Part shown: positions 1-11,802 of the stretch, in pieces
How positions within the stretch are numbered: position 1 is the first letter of the stretch
How the letters are laid out: every line of letters begins with the position of its first letter
Source of the DNA: Magicicada septendecula
Taxonomy: Eukaryota; Arthropoda; Insecta; Hemiptera; Cicadidae
Assembly (NCBI GenBank): GCA_034769895.1
Contig: CM068373.1
Coordinates: forward strand, 201,170,134 to 201,234,133
Direction of reading: 5' to 3'
DNA: 64,000 nt
Notes under the pieces: generated by a model
The model's input: the letters and a program-made list of their open reading frames with translations, nothing else
What the model was told of the DNA's origin: nothing
Database searches by the model: none
Made by a program: the position numbers and the translations under genes

Positions 1-2296
1 CAAAGGACCGCTTTGTGTATCAGCAATTCAGACACAGTTAAGCTGAGTTGACATCAAAATTCCACGGCTTACGGAATGTACGACCACAGCGCTGTATACA
101 TTTGTTTTAGAAACATCGTGTGGCATAACACTATTGTATCGTGTATCCGGTACACGTAATATTATTGGTATAGGCAGGACGCTACTAGTAAGCTGGTATC
201 CTGGTCTAAACAACTCGAAGCCAATATGTAGTCTACCTTGTGATGTTAGTGGAGCGTTTATTACGTTACAGTAGTATAAATATTATTCTTTTCGTGTATG
301 TATACTGGTTATTGTCAACGTGTACCCGGCAACTGACAAAAAGAGTGTAGGCCACAGTTCGCTAAATTAAAATGCATTTTTTGATCATTTCCACTGACGA
401 TAGCTGTGTGAAGTTCTGTCATTGAAAACACACAAGTTTAAGTCATTTGTTCCTATGTTTCGAGAATATATATTGTCATCCTAAAAATGGAACAGATTAA
501 CAAACAAGGTACGAACTTACATTAAAATTGTAAATGTTCCATATTCACGTATGAATAATTTAATATAATTTATGTATAATAGTTAATATAATTTCACACG
601 CACGCGCGCACACACACACACACACACAAACACACGCACACATCATAACAAGGATCAGATTATATACATAGGCGAATTGATAAATTTTTAAATTTTGTAT
701 TGCCGGTATACATGCCCTAATGATGACAATTCATAAAGAAACCCCTTATAATACCGATTGAATGAGTGAAACGCGGATTAGGTAGAAATACACCAATGAA
801 TAAGACAACATACTTGTAAAAGCGGTTACTATTTGATAAAGTATATATAACATGCAGATCCTGGAAGAAACATGTCGATACGGCTACAATAAAATGTAAC
901 AAAAGTATTTATATTTGATACCAGCTTTGAAATTCTTGAATAAATTAGCCTCAGTAGATGGAAAACCATTATAAGCATTAAATCTACTTTTCATTGAAGC
1001 ACGATACTGCTTGTCTGGATAAATATTGGCATCATAATTCAAGACCATGTGAACCATATATAATTAGGAATAACGACCCAATACTCTCATTAATTTACAG
1101 TAATTATTGAACTAACTTTAAGTGTCAAGCAACATATGACACTCTCTATGTTTACAATACACTAGTTTTATTTATTACACACTAGTTTTATTAGTCTTAC
1201 AATTATAGCACTTAGTATTTGCATGCAATTATTTCGAAGTAGGACCTATTAATTCAATAGTACCGGTAAGTGAGTAAAAAAAACAATTATTATAACAACA
1301 GATAAATGTTGCGGCAAAAATGTGACCTTACAGAGTTCAGACATAGGGACGCAAGCACGTCTCACACCACTGAGCGGTCGTCAGCCGTAATTAAAAGTTT
1401 AATGTTACTTGAACATATTATATGTTTCCCAACTTAATTCAAAATTTCGTAAGCCGAAATTTCCGTTACAAAATGTCTGCGAGTTTATTAAGTTATCTAG
1501 GCCTTATGACTTTGTGAACACGATAAAAATATTTAATCTTAAACTTTTATACCACACAATGTGCTGACTTTTACCATTGCACTCAATACACGAGCACCTG
1601 CAGTTCTTGCGTTGCACACAAAGGCCGCGACATACATAACGCTTAAAATACACGTTTGTATACTAAAAACATATTAAAGATAGAGAACTACAAATGAAAT
1701 TTATTTTTAGTTCATATTACAACTTTACAAATCCGTTTCCTTACACTAGATACCTACACATTGTAGCAAAAATATTCTCTTACACCAATATGTTGCAATT
1801 CAAAACTATTTTTACCTAATGTTATATATAAGCTTTTAACGCCTATGGCCAGCTTAGTAAAAAGTGTATTCAGTTTCCTTAATATCGTATGAGGCTATAA
1901 ATTGAATTAAAACAATCCTTTACCATCAATCGAACACAAACATTTGTTGCTCACAACATTGTTTGTGATAAAAAAGTTAGAAATTGTGAGCCGATGGAGA
2001 ATAACGATTTGACACCATAAAAACATAAAATCATAATGCTGAAAACTGAGTGATCTATTTCAAGTCACTCAAGGTTTTAATGTGACTGTACTAACGGGAA
2101 CGCTGGGTAGGAAGAAGCAAGCACTATTCTACGACGCAACTCACAGCCAGAGTGCTTCTATGTTTCTCATCTTCAGAACTAGTAATTCCAAAATTATAAT
2201 GTTTACACACACACACGCGCGCGCGCGCGCACACACACAAGCAAATCGAAGATACCGTTGATATTTTCAATACTGAAAACGATAGCCTCACTATTC
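1..2296. other. Non-coding AT-rich flank
   Basis: No gene is supported here; the open frames are short and without recognisable motifs. It holds a mixed CA/CG microsatellite near 597-640 and a second alternating purine-pyrimidine tract (CA then CG then CA) near 2204-2239. Confidence 0.6.
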
Positions 2297-2640
2297 CTAT
2301 TGTAGTGTTGCCTCTTTTTCACAGCATTCTGTTTCAGCTTCTCGGACGGCACGTTTACATTCTAAGAGTCCTCTCATAAGACATTTAACTACGCCATCGT
2401 TGTAAATCTTTCTAGAGTTTCCACAGACACTGTCTATTGCCCACTGTTCAACACTTCCAGATTCTTTTAGGCAAACTAGACTAATGCGAAATAAACATTC
2501 TGACGGGGTAGCCTGACCGTACTACTCTTCCCTCGTCAACAGTGCCATGTACTCTGTACATACTCGCTTCCTGATTTCATGATGATTAACTTGACACCAT
2601 TTGTTAACCAATATATTTCCAAAGCTGTATGTAACCTACG
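2297..2640 (-). pseudogene. Candidate cysteine-rich coding exon or pseudogene, unknown family
   Basis: On the minus strand a frame ends with TAG at 2297-2299 and is open up to an in-frame TAG at 2522-2524. Beyond that stop the same frame stays open again to about 2640. The composition looks coding: GC is higher than in the neighbouring DNA and there are regularly spaced cysteines, for example the stretches ECLFRISLVCLKESGS and VVKCLMRGLLECKRAV, then a CC pair near the C-terminus. I do not recognise the family. Two readings are possible: a terminal exon whose acceptor lies near the CAG at about 2515 or 2505 (minus strand), or a pseudogene with one nonsense codon. No start codon or upstream exon can be assigned. 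It is the only frame in the window that looks coding yet does not resemble a transposon protein. Confidence 0.3.
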
Positions 2641-4875
2641 CTGAAACCTATCTTTCGGGAGCCCCTTCTCACTAAGCTGGTAAGGGTTGGGACATTTACT
2701 TTTTTGCATACTTTTGTCTTTCTCTGTGTAATACATTGTGTATATTGAAAGAGTGCAAACTGCAGATGTACAAAGACAAAAATTTGAATATATAAAAATT
2801 TGAAAGTTGGAAACGTTTATAAACACTCTGTACAATTTAACAGACAATGCAGGTGACAGGAGTGGATCTCCTGATACAGGCCTAATGTCATAAGGATATG
2901 AAGGTTGTATTTGCAGTGTAATTGTTTATGTGCGTTAGGCCGGTACGGTCGAGAAGGTGACGCGAGCAAATGTACGTTTTCCTCGAAATATGCTAATTCT
3001 ACCAACGCGAAGTGAATAACGTAAAGGGGCGGTAGTTGTCTGAGTTCACATACGCATAAATTTACAAAGTAATTAATTGCTTCGCTGAAAAGACAATTAT
3101 AAAGATTTAAAAACAAAATAATGTAGTAAAAAATGTTATAAATTCAGTCCAAAAATAGATATTACGTGAATTTTCGACTCCCTATAAAAAGCTACAATAT
3201 CTCTGAATACTGAATTCTGTTTACTGAAATATGCAAATTATTTCCTATTGTTAAAAGTGACGCAAAATTTATTAGGACACACTGAGAGGATTGGGACAGA
3301 ATTTTGTCAGATGAAACGGCAGACTGTACATGCCCAGAGGCTAGTAGAACCTTGTTCTATGTTTGTAATCATGTTATCATAGTGTGAGCGTCGTGCTTTG
3401 CGTATAAATTACGGTGCTTGGCCTCCGACACGGCTGGAGCACACACACACGCGCGATACATTCTGAGCACGCTGAGCAACCAATGCTGAAAAGCGATAAA
3501 TTAAAATAATTCAATAAATAACAGCATTTTCTTTTAATCCTCAGGTTTCCGTTAGCATTTCTCTTTGAGTCGCGTTCCTGCTTCTTCTTTTCGTTACAGT
3601 TTAAGTAAATAAAGCAAGAACAAACGCTTACGCATAACAATTCTCCAGGTTTACAAATTTTCCAACATACAGTAATGTAACATACAATGGAAATCATCTG
3701 TTTAACAGTGTTGCACTAAAAAGGACAAGGTACAAAGTACAGCTGTCTACACATAATAATGCTAAAGTCACAACAACAAGAACTCCAATAGTGCACAACA
3801 AATCCGTTTCTAAACCCCGTATTTATACCTGTATTTAAGTGAAAAAAGTAGCCTGGATGCCAGTAGAATAATCGACCATAATGTAGAAGGAGCGTCTGAA
3901 AAATTCGGGAAGTTGCCCGAGCATTGCGTTCTACTCCTCACACAGCGCGTGCAAATCGTCACCCAGCCACACGTTATTTATCATCTAACTGTATTGTATA
4001 GTTTTTTTTTACAGAAACTTGCATAAATAATTTCTCACATGTTTTTATTTTACCTATATTTTAAAATGAAACTCTTTTACAAAACCCAGCTGCTGCCTTG
4101 ACATAAACTCGTAATTATTAATTTGGGGGAAATTTAAAGGCAAACAATTAGTGAATGTAGGTGGCTCATGCTTTAAATAGAGCTCCCGAACACAATGAAA
4201 TCTTTGAGGCATTGGTAGCGTCACTAATGAACTGGAAGCGCTAATTTAAGATGTACAATTTTACAGAGGCGCATTTTACATTGAAAGGTAAATGAAAATA
4301 TTGTTTGAATACAGAGTAGATTTGTACCGTCATTTAAAATTTAATTAAATCATATTACAAATATCTACTACGTTTGTGTGTTGAGCAAAAGATGATATTG
4401 TCTCATCTCAAATACTTTTTTAACTTCCAAAAATCAACTGTTTTAACTAACAACGATGTATAGATTTTTTTATTATAAAAGTAGTTTAAGCAAATCAACT
4501 AAGAGGTAAAAATGTGTTTTTATTCAATGAGGTGTAAAGTATTGAAAAACCAAAGCATTCACGTTTCGCTCTCTATATGTGCACTTTCCAACATTATTCT
4601 CCTTCTTTCTCTTCCCCTCTCTATCTTTTATTCTCTGTCTGTCTCCCTTTCTCACTCCTTGTCGGGGAATTTTTCTTTTCTTTGTGTGCCTCTTTCATTA
4701 TTCTCCTTCCGACATTTTTCCATTTTCCTCGATTTTTCTCGATTTCCTTATGTGGTCTGTCTACAGGCAGGAATTGAAATATACAGAATAGTAAAATATC
4801 GGTATGAGAATCAAAAACAGATCCATTCAAGGGCAAAATCTATATAGTAAATTTAAGTAAGTATATAAAGATTTT
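2641..4875. other. Non-coding flank left of the Polinton insertion
   Basis: No gene seen. There is a short CA/CG tract near 3440-3456 and a pyrimidine-rich (CT-dominated) stretch from about 4568 to 4745. The last six bases, 4876-4881, are the left target duplication described separately. Confidence 0.6.
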
Positions 4876-4881
4876 AATGAA
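4876..4881. repeat. Target-site duplication AATGAA (left)
   Basis: AATGAA directly precedes the AG terminus of the large inverted-repeat element and is repeated exactly after its CT terminus at 23474-23479. A 6-bp duplication is the usual signature of Polinton/Maverick insertion. Confidence 0.9.
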
Positions 4882-5100
4882 AGTAGGGGGAAAATGCCGG
4901 TCCTGACGCAAGTACCTTTATTCCCCCACCACCACCGCTGGACCCGCAGCATCCGCGAATAAAATTTCATGCCGCCTTTCGCGCGCCAAGTTCAAAGAGA
5001 TGCCGCCGTTCCCGCGGTCCAAGATTTTTTCCCACGCTCTCCCCACCACCGCTGGACCCGCAGCATCCCAAATGGAGCACAGCATCCGCGAATTTCCGCG

Positions 5101-5390
5101 AATAAAACTTTTTATATTTTTAATTTGTTTTTGATTTTTTTAATTAAATTGATTTGCATATCAAGGGGTGGGTGGGGTGGGGTAGGGTTCAATGGACCAC
5201 CCGCATCCGCGAATATAATTTTAATTAAATTGATTTGCATATCAAGGGGTTGGTGGGGGGTCGGGTGGGGTTCAATGGACCACACGCATCCGCGAATATC
5301 CGTGAATATAATTTTTTATTTTTTAATAAAGCTGATTTGCATATCAGGGGTGGTTGGTGGGTGGTGGGTCAATTCTCTCTTTGAATGTAA
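5101..5390 (+). repeat. Subterminal tandem repeats with TTGCATATCA and CCGCGAATAT motifs
   Basis: Three head-to-tail units, each with an AT-rich stretch, GATTTGCATATCA, a G-rich run (GGGGTGGGTGGGG type), CAATGGACCAC and CGCATCCGCGAATATAATTTT. They begin near 5150, 5230 and 5330; a further partial copy lies at 6060. The right arm mirrors them at about 22,290-23,240. Confidence 0.75.
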
Positions 5391-5417
5391 ATAACTATCT
5401 CTCTCCCTCCCTCTCGC

Positions 5418-5458
<41 letters not shown>

Positions 5459-5474
5459 GCATGTTTATGTAACG

Positions 5475-5541
<67 letters not shown>

Positions 5542-5638
5542 GCCATCGGTTTTACTATGCAATTCTCTCTTTGAATGAAAGTAACTCTCTCCCCCTCCCT
5601 CTTTCTCTGTCTCTAGACGCAGTTATCCATCACGATAT

Positions 5639-5691
<53 letters not shown>

Positions 5692-6380
5692 TTTGAATGT
5701 AAGTAACTATCTGTCAAGTAAAACTATCTCCCTCCCTCTCACTCACTCTCTCTCTCTCTCTCTCTCTCTCGCACACACACATTTAGTAGATTACTGTTGC
5801 ATCTCACTCTCTCTCTGCGTGTTTATGTAACGGGTCTCACTCTCTATCTCTCTCTCTACGCCAATCTCGTTCTTCCAAGGCGGTCTGTGTGGTAAAGCGT
5901 TACGCAATTATACTGTTACAAATATGAAAATATATATATATTTAAAACTAGTATTTATAAAATATGTATAAATGGTACACTTATTTATCAAGTGAAAATG
6001 GATATTTGTCCGCCAGAATCTGAGACTCGAGAGAGTATGTTTGTCGTGCCTGCTTTTTTTTAATAAAGCTGATTTGCATATCAGGGGTGGTTGGTGGGTG
6101 GTGGGTCACTTCTCTCTTTGAATGTCAATAACCATCTCTCTCCCTCCCTCTCACTCTCTCTCTCTCTGCATGTTTATGTAACGGGTCTCACTCTCTCTCT
6201 CTCTCTCTCTCTCTACGCCATCGGTTTTACTATGCAATTCTCTCTTTGAATGTAAGTAACTCTCCCTCCCTCTCTCTCTGTCTCTAGACGCAGTTATCCA
6301 TCACGATATAAACTCTCTCTCTCTCTCTCTCTCACATTTGAATGTAAGTAACTATCTGCAAGTAAAACTATCTCTCTCTC

Positions 6381-6421
<41 letters not shown>

Positions 6422-6530
6422 CACACAAATTTAGTAGATTACTGTTGCATCTCACTCTCTCTCTGCGTGTTTATGTAACGGGTCTCACTCTCTCTCTACA
6501 CCAATCTCGTTCTTCCAAGGCGGTCTGTGT
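5329..6530 (+). repeat. Direct duplication of about 730 bases rich in CT microsatellites
   Basis: The block starting AAAGCTGATTTGCATATCAG near 5328 recurs near 6065 with the same order of parts: G-rich run, CT array, TGTTTATGTAACGGGTCTC, CT array, CGCCATCGGTTTTACTATG, GACGCAGTTATCCATCACG, CT array, TTTAGTAGATTACTGTTGC, and TTCCAAGGCGGTCTGTGTGG. CT arrays lie at about 5418-5452, 5477-5538, 5642-5686, 5747-5771, 6190-6215 and 6375-6418. The right arm carries the mirror pair at about 21,820-22,980. Confidence 0.75.
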
Positions 6531-7254
6531 GGTAAAGTGTTACGCATAAAAACTCCTTTGAAATAAGGTATTTTCAAAAGTTTTGTGTACACATACAAAT
6601 CGCTGTCGGACAATGTACGCACTGCTCACACACACATTGTGTATGTCTCTCGCTCTCTAGCTGCAGGTAGGAAATTCAAACCACTAAATTGTCTCTCTCT
6701 CTCCCGCTCTCTCTCTCACACATTTCTGATTACTATGCAAATAATTGCTTGCATGTTCGGAGGTTTATAACGAAATAAATTAAAATAAACTATAATTTGT
6801 TTTAAATGATTAAATATATATTTACACAACTGTACACTTTAACTGGTTTTAGAAAGTTATATTCAGTGTGGTAATTAGTGATAGAAAGATTAACTATGTA
6901 TGCACACACACACACACACAACGATACAGAATTAGATATAGTTATTATTCGCTAACTTAAACCAAGGGTCACTAACCGTGAGTACATCGTCTAAATCGGT
7001 GCGTCCTACTTTCTAATTTGACACATGACAGTCATTAGCAGCGGCGACAGTAATTTGGATTACTTATGGATTAGAAAGTATTTACTCCAAAAACGGACAC
7101 ACAAGCTGTCCCCACTACCAGAGTACAATATATACGCGAAGAAAATCAGTTGGAATTTCTCATTCGGCTGTCTGCGTGTGCTGATTCATCGTGAAATCTA
7201 TCACTGCATTTTTAATAGTTGAAAGACTGTTTGTATTATTATTGTACGTCTTAC

Positions 7255-8160
7255 GAGTCTTCAGTATACACAACCCATTCATCATTAAGGGTGTGTAGAC
7301 AACACATGCTAGTTTGGTAAGTGTACATGAAACATTTTGAATACGTTAATAAGTGAAAATAATTTTATTGTATGTACAGATTTTATTTAAACGTAAAAAT
7401 TATTTGCATTAAAACATTATCAAGCGCATTATTTATTGAATTTAATACATGTGTGTGTGTGTATGATCAAATTGTTACGTCTGTTACAATTTTCTGAAAT
7501 ATATTCTTACCGTACTTTTATATTACACTTATAATTGAAGATTATAGCTGATTTTAAGCGTGTGAGCTTCAATATACACAACGTCCGTCATTTTTAAGGG
7601 TGTGTAGACAACGTACGCTAGTTTGGTAAGTGTACATGAAACATTTTGAATACGTTAATAAGTGAACATAATTTTATTGTATGTACAGATTTTATTTAAA
7701 CGTAAAAAATTATTCGCATTAAAACATTATCAAGTGCATTATTTATTGATTTAATACATGACTCGTTCAAATAAGTATGTATGGGTGTGTGATCAAATTA
7801 CTATGTCTGTTACAAAATTCTGAAATTTATTCTTGTCGTGCTTTTCATATTACACTACATAATTCTATTGTATGTACAGATTTTATTTAAACGTAAAAAT
7901 TATTCACATTAAAACATTATCAAGTGCATTATTTATTGAATTTAATACATGACTCATTCAAATAAGTGTATGTGTGTGTGTTTGTGATCAAATTACAATT
8001 TCTGAAATATACTCTTACCGTACTTTTTATATTACACTTCTAAGTGAAGATATATTTTAGGTATAGGTGAATTTTAAGCGTGCGAGCCTTCAGTGTGCAT
8101 ACAACGTCTGTCATTTAAGGGTACGTGTGTGGACAACGCTCGCTAATTTGTTGCAAGTAA
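7255..8160 (+). repeat. Degenerate direct repeats in the left arm
   Basis: The segment ATTGTATGTACAGATTTTAT followed by TTAAACGTAAAAATTATT and a tail TTTATTGAATTTAATACATG occurs at about 7366-7450, 7676-7758 and 7867-7951. The preceding piece (TATACACAACG...TTAAGGGTGTGTAGACAA) occurs near 7264, 7572 and, more diverged, 8095. The full unit is about 310 bases. The right arm mirrors this at about 20,520-21,150. Confidence 0.7.
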
Positions 8161-8214
8161 GTATACATTATGGGGTGGGTTATACAAATAATAATAAAGT
8201 GTGTACTATATACA

Positions 8215-8490
8215 TTTATTAAAATACATACACAGCTCCAAGATTATATTAAACTAGTTTTTACAATTAAAATACATACACAGCTCCAAGATTATATTGT
8301 TACAAGTATGAAAATATATCTAAACTAGTTTTTACAATTAAAAAAAAAAAATACACAGTTCCAAGATTATATTGTTACAAGTATTAAAATATATCTAAAC
8401 TAGTTTTACAATTAAAATACATACACACAGCTCCAATATTATAATGTTACAAATATGAAAATATATATATTTAAAACTAGTATTTACAAA
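8215..8490 (+). repeat. Four short direct repeats ending in a CA array
   Basis: Four units of about 60-70 bases share AATACATACACAGCTCCAAG, ATTATATTGTTACAAGTATG and AAAATATATCTAAACTAGTT. A CA microsatellite (8512-8559) follows about 20 bases later. The mirror image in the right arm is at about 20,088-20,470, where the microsatellite reads as GT. Confidence 0.7.
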
Positions 8491-8509
8491 ATATGTATAA
8501 AATAAGACT

Positions 8510-8559
<50 letters not shown>

Positions 8560-8870
8560 CGATACAGAATTAGATATAGTTTATTCTTCACAAACTTAAG
8601 CCAAGGGGTCATTGACTGTCGGACAATGTACGCACTGGTATGCAAATTAGTTTTTGTCTGTAAGGAGACAGGTATAGACCTGATGCTATTTTATTGTTAC
8701 TTTTCAAGTATGCGTCATTTTCATAAAGTTAATGTACTTTCAAATAATTTCTAATCGAGCCAAATATTATTATTCAATGAAACTTTTGTAAATACTAATT
8801 AGAATCAACGATACATTTATCACGTACATGCAAATTCAATTATTAAAGTGTTAAGTCCTGGAAGTTGAAA

Positions 8871-9462
8871 CTACACACACACACACACACACATACACAC
8901 ACACACACACACGTACAAACACATTAGCGAGCACGGAGTTCCATATTTTGTGTCCACATTTGTTAAGACCACGATTCTGACCACCTGATATTACGTAAAC
9001 GTGTTTGTTCTACCTAAATATCTTCACACAATAAAGGCTACGTCTCAGTCATTACGAATAATGTTTATACAAAAGTTATATTTGAATATATGAAACAGGA
9101 ATAATCATACGTATTAGAGTTTGCCTACTTCGCTCCCTCTCTCTCTATCTCTCACACACATTTAGTATGAGTAGACGCAGTTGTCGTTCATGATATCAAC
9201 TTTCTCTCTCTCTCTCCCTCTCACTCTCTGTCTCTCTCTCTCTCAACTATATGATTGTTGTCGACTACGATATCAACGTTATCAACTCTCTCTCACACAT
9301 ACACATTTAGTATACAGAATTGTTCTCTAACTACAGCTGCAATCGTCCAGTTTCTAAACGTAAATATTTTTCACATTAAAACATTATCAAGTGCATTCTC
9401 AAACTACAGCTGCAATCGTCCAGTTTCGCCAGCGTACACACACACACACACACACACACACA
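8871..9462 (+). repeat. CA and CT microsatellite cluster in the left arm
   Basis: CA arrays at about 8872-8912 and 9436-9462, with short CT arrays at about 9134-9160 and 9205-9243. The unit CTACAGCTGCAATCGTCCAG occurs twice (near 9333 and 9403) around this cluster. Confidence 0.7.
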
Positions 9463-10214
9463 TAAGTAAAAATTCATTTTACATTGATTAAATATATATA
9501 TATATATCGCAAACAATGTTATAAAATAAATACAATATTTAATTTTGACATTGTAAGATTTTATCACCACTCATGATTACCGTATGCATATTTGTGTACA
9601 GAACAAACATAAATATAGTTTACAGACCAATGTAATGCAATATTTTAAAAAATTCATTTTGCATTTATTAAATATATATATATATATATCACAAACAATG
9701 TTATAAAATAAATACAATATTAATAATAATTTTGACATTGTAAGATTTTAATAAAAACAGATAACGATTCACCAACAACAAAATGGACTGCACTCATACA
9801 TTATTCTTGTTCCAGGAGCGACTTGACTGCAGTGATCAGACCTACAGAAAAAGTACACTTTATCGTAATTACTTTGTAGTATAAACATTATACTTACATT
9901 GTATCTATATGGCTCCGTTTTCCTCTTTTACACCCTGTAAATATATAATATACCGCCTTCCTTGTTTCTTCGGGCTTAGGACCGACTCGAGATCACATGA
10001 AAATGTTTTTTGTTGTGTAAACAAATAACAAATTCAAGTAATAGGAGGCTAAGTTACGGTGGCTCTGAAAAGAATCGATTAATAAGTAGACCTAACGTTT
10101 GTGTTGTTTTTATCATTTTAGCTGTGTCACCACAAACTGGCACTGCGGCATTACTCGAGCATGTAAGAAGAACAAACCATACATGATTACAACATCTGCT
10201 TAACTCAAGGGTCA

Positions 10215-10532
<318 letters not shown>

Positions 10533-10772
10533 ATGTATGACTTTCATTGTCGTTATGCTGCCGTCAAGTACGGCCGTAACGTTAGATTGCTAATGACAGA
10601 TACAGACAGTCTGATGTATAGTATTCAAACATCTGACTTGTATGCAGACATGAAGGAGGACCTACACGTTTTTGACACATCGGATTACCCTACGTCTCAT
10701 CCTTGTTATAGCCTTAAAAACAAAAAGGTTGTCGGACTGTTCAAGGATGAAACGTGTGGTTGTCCTATTATA
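10533..10772 (+). pseudogene. DNA polymerase B, fragment around catalytic motif C (Polinton type)
   Basis: The frame from the ATG at 10533 holds LLMTDTDSLMYSI, which carries the DTDS core of palm motif C; these two aspartates bind the catalytic metal ions of family B polymerases. Downstream are the spacing and the KNKKVVGLFKDE block typical of the protein-primed polymerases of Polintons and related viruses. The enzyme would copy the element from a terminal protein primer. Only about 80 residues are present: the exonuclease domain and motifs A and B are absent, the upstream DNA is microsatellite, and the frame is cut at the 8-bp repeat CTATTATA (10765-10772) by an insertion. The reading frame resumes at 13170. 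The ATG is only the first in frame and is not a genuine start. Confidence 0.82.
10765..10772. repeat. 8-bp direct repeat CTATTATA, left side of the insertion in polB
   Basis: CTATTATA here and at 13170-13177 brackets the insertion that splits the polymerase frame. The codons ATT ATA are in phase on both sides, so one copy is the duplicated target. Confidence 0.8.
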
Positions 10773-10889
10773 ACATCTTAACTTGTGTTATAACGTAGGG
10801 AACCCGCATTAATTGGTTCTGCCAATTATACAGGCTGCCTTTGTTGTGACGAGCTGAAAATTAATCACAACACCTAAACAATTAATATA

Positions 10890-11802
10890 CGAGGGGGTAC
10901 CCAAAAATAACCGGAATAGCGCTGCGATTGGCGGAGCTTACATAGTACGCATTTCTCCCGCTAGGCGAGCGTAGCGCAACTCATTCCGAGTTCAGTGCCA
11001 TAATTGTTGTCGCCTGGGAAGGTTGTGTCCGGTCACAGTAATTCGTTTTGTAAAAGCAGTTTCGCTTGCTCCTCGTTTTTTGTCATGGCGGATTTAAGTG
11101 AACAGCGCGCTGCTGTGAAATTTTGCTTTCTGCTTGGGAAAAACGCCGCAGAAACTGTTGTGATGTTGAAAACAGCTTACAAAGATAGTGCTATGGGAAA
11201 AACTCAAGTGTATAAATGGTTTTCTCGTTTCAAAGAAGGTGAAATGTCAATTGATGACAAACCTCGTTCTGGACGTCCGTCAACTTCCAGACTTGACGAA
11301 AATGTTGAAAAAGTTCATGCAATCGTGCTTGAAGACCGACGACGGACCATTGAAGAGATTAGTAAGTTATCTGGAATAACTTGGAGCTCGGTTCAGCGAA
11401 TTTTGTCAGAAGATTTGGGGATGAGAAGGGTCATTGCAAAATGTTTGCCTCGGGTCCATTTCAATGCGCCAGTTTTTAGCAAAAAACAACATGACTCCCT
11501 CGCCCCACGCCCCTTACTCACCTGACCTCGCTCTGTGCGATTTCTTCTTGTTTCCGCGAATGAAGAGGGACATGAAAGGACAACGGTTTGACGATGTGGA
11601 AGCGGTAAAGAAAAAACGAGGCAGGAGCTGTCGGCCATCACAACAGACGAGTTTGAAAAATGTTTTCAGGAATGGGATCGCAGATTGGACAAATGTATTA
11701 AGTGTAATGGAGAGTACTTTGAAGGTGATAAGGTTGTTTTGTAAAAAAATTAAATGCATAGCTTTAAAAAAAAAATTCCTGTTATTTTTGGGTACCCCCT
11801 CG
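10890..11802 (+). mobile_element. Internally deleted mariner element
   Basis: A 913-bp element with inverted termini CGAGGGGGTACCCAAAAATA and its reverse complement at the right end, flanked by TA dinucleotides (10888-10889 and 11803-11804), the Tc1/mariner target duplication. Full-length mariners are about 1.3 kb, so roughly 0.4 kb is missing from the transposase gene. It lies inside the 2.4-kb insertion and is therefore the youngest layer at this spot. Confidence 0.93.
11085..11745 (+). pseudogene. mariner transposase, centre deleted
   Basis: Starting at the ATG at 11085 (MADLSEQRAAVKFCFLLGKN), the first about 125 residues form the paired helix-turn-helix DNA-binding region that recognises the element's ends. 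They include TQVYKWFSRFKEGEMSIDD, the arginine-rich linker SGRPSTSR and the second helix-turn-helix (TIEEISKLSGITWSSVQRIL). After about residue 140 the sequence jumps into another frame with HAPYSPDLALCDFFLFPRMK, the block that carries the third catalytic aspartate of the D,D34D triad. The stretch with the first two aspartates is gone, so the protein cannot catalyse transposition. The ends are intact, so the copy could in principle still have been mobilised by a transposase made elsewhere. That last point is an inference. Confidence 0.9.

Larger units (their letters stand above)
4882..10214 (+). repeat. Left terminal inverted repeat arm of the Polinton-like element
   Basis: This arm is the reverse complement of 18022-23473. 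Matching landmarks run the whole length: the AGTAGGGGG terminus, the TTTGCATATCAGGGG repeats, the CT microsatellite blocks, the small frame at 7025-7222, the cassette near 8220-8470 and the inner end CTTAACTCAAGGGTCA. A 200-base sample (7022-7222 against 21150-21350) shows only three substitutions. Microsatellite lengths differ between the arms. Confidence 0.9.

Noticed and set aside
5354-5578. Serine-leucine repeat frames over CT arrays (also 4512-4847 and 24821-25015)
   Set aside because: Low-complexity translation of CT repeats with no other coding signal.
5400-10200. Short direct repeats in the arms as a CRISPR array or satellite centromere
   Set aside because: The context is a eukaryotic transposon, units are irregular in length and spacing, and they are mirrored exactly in the other arm.
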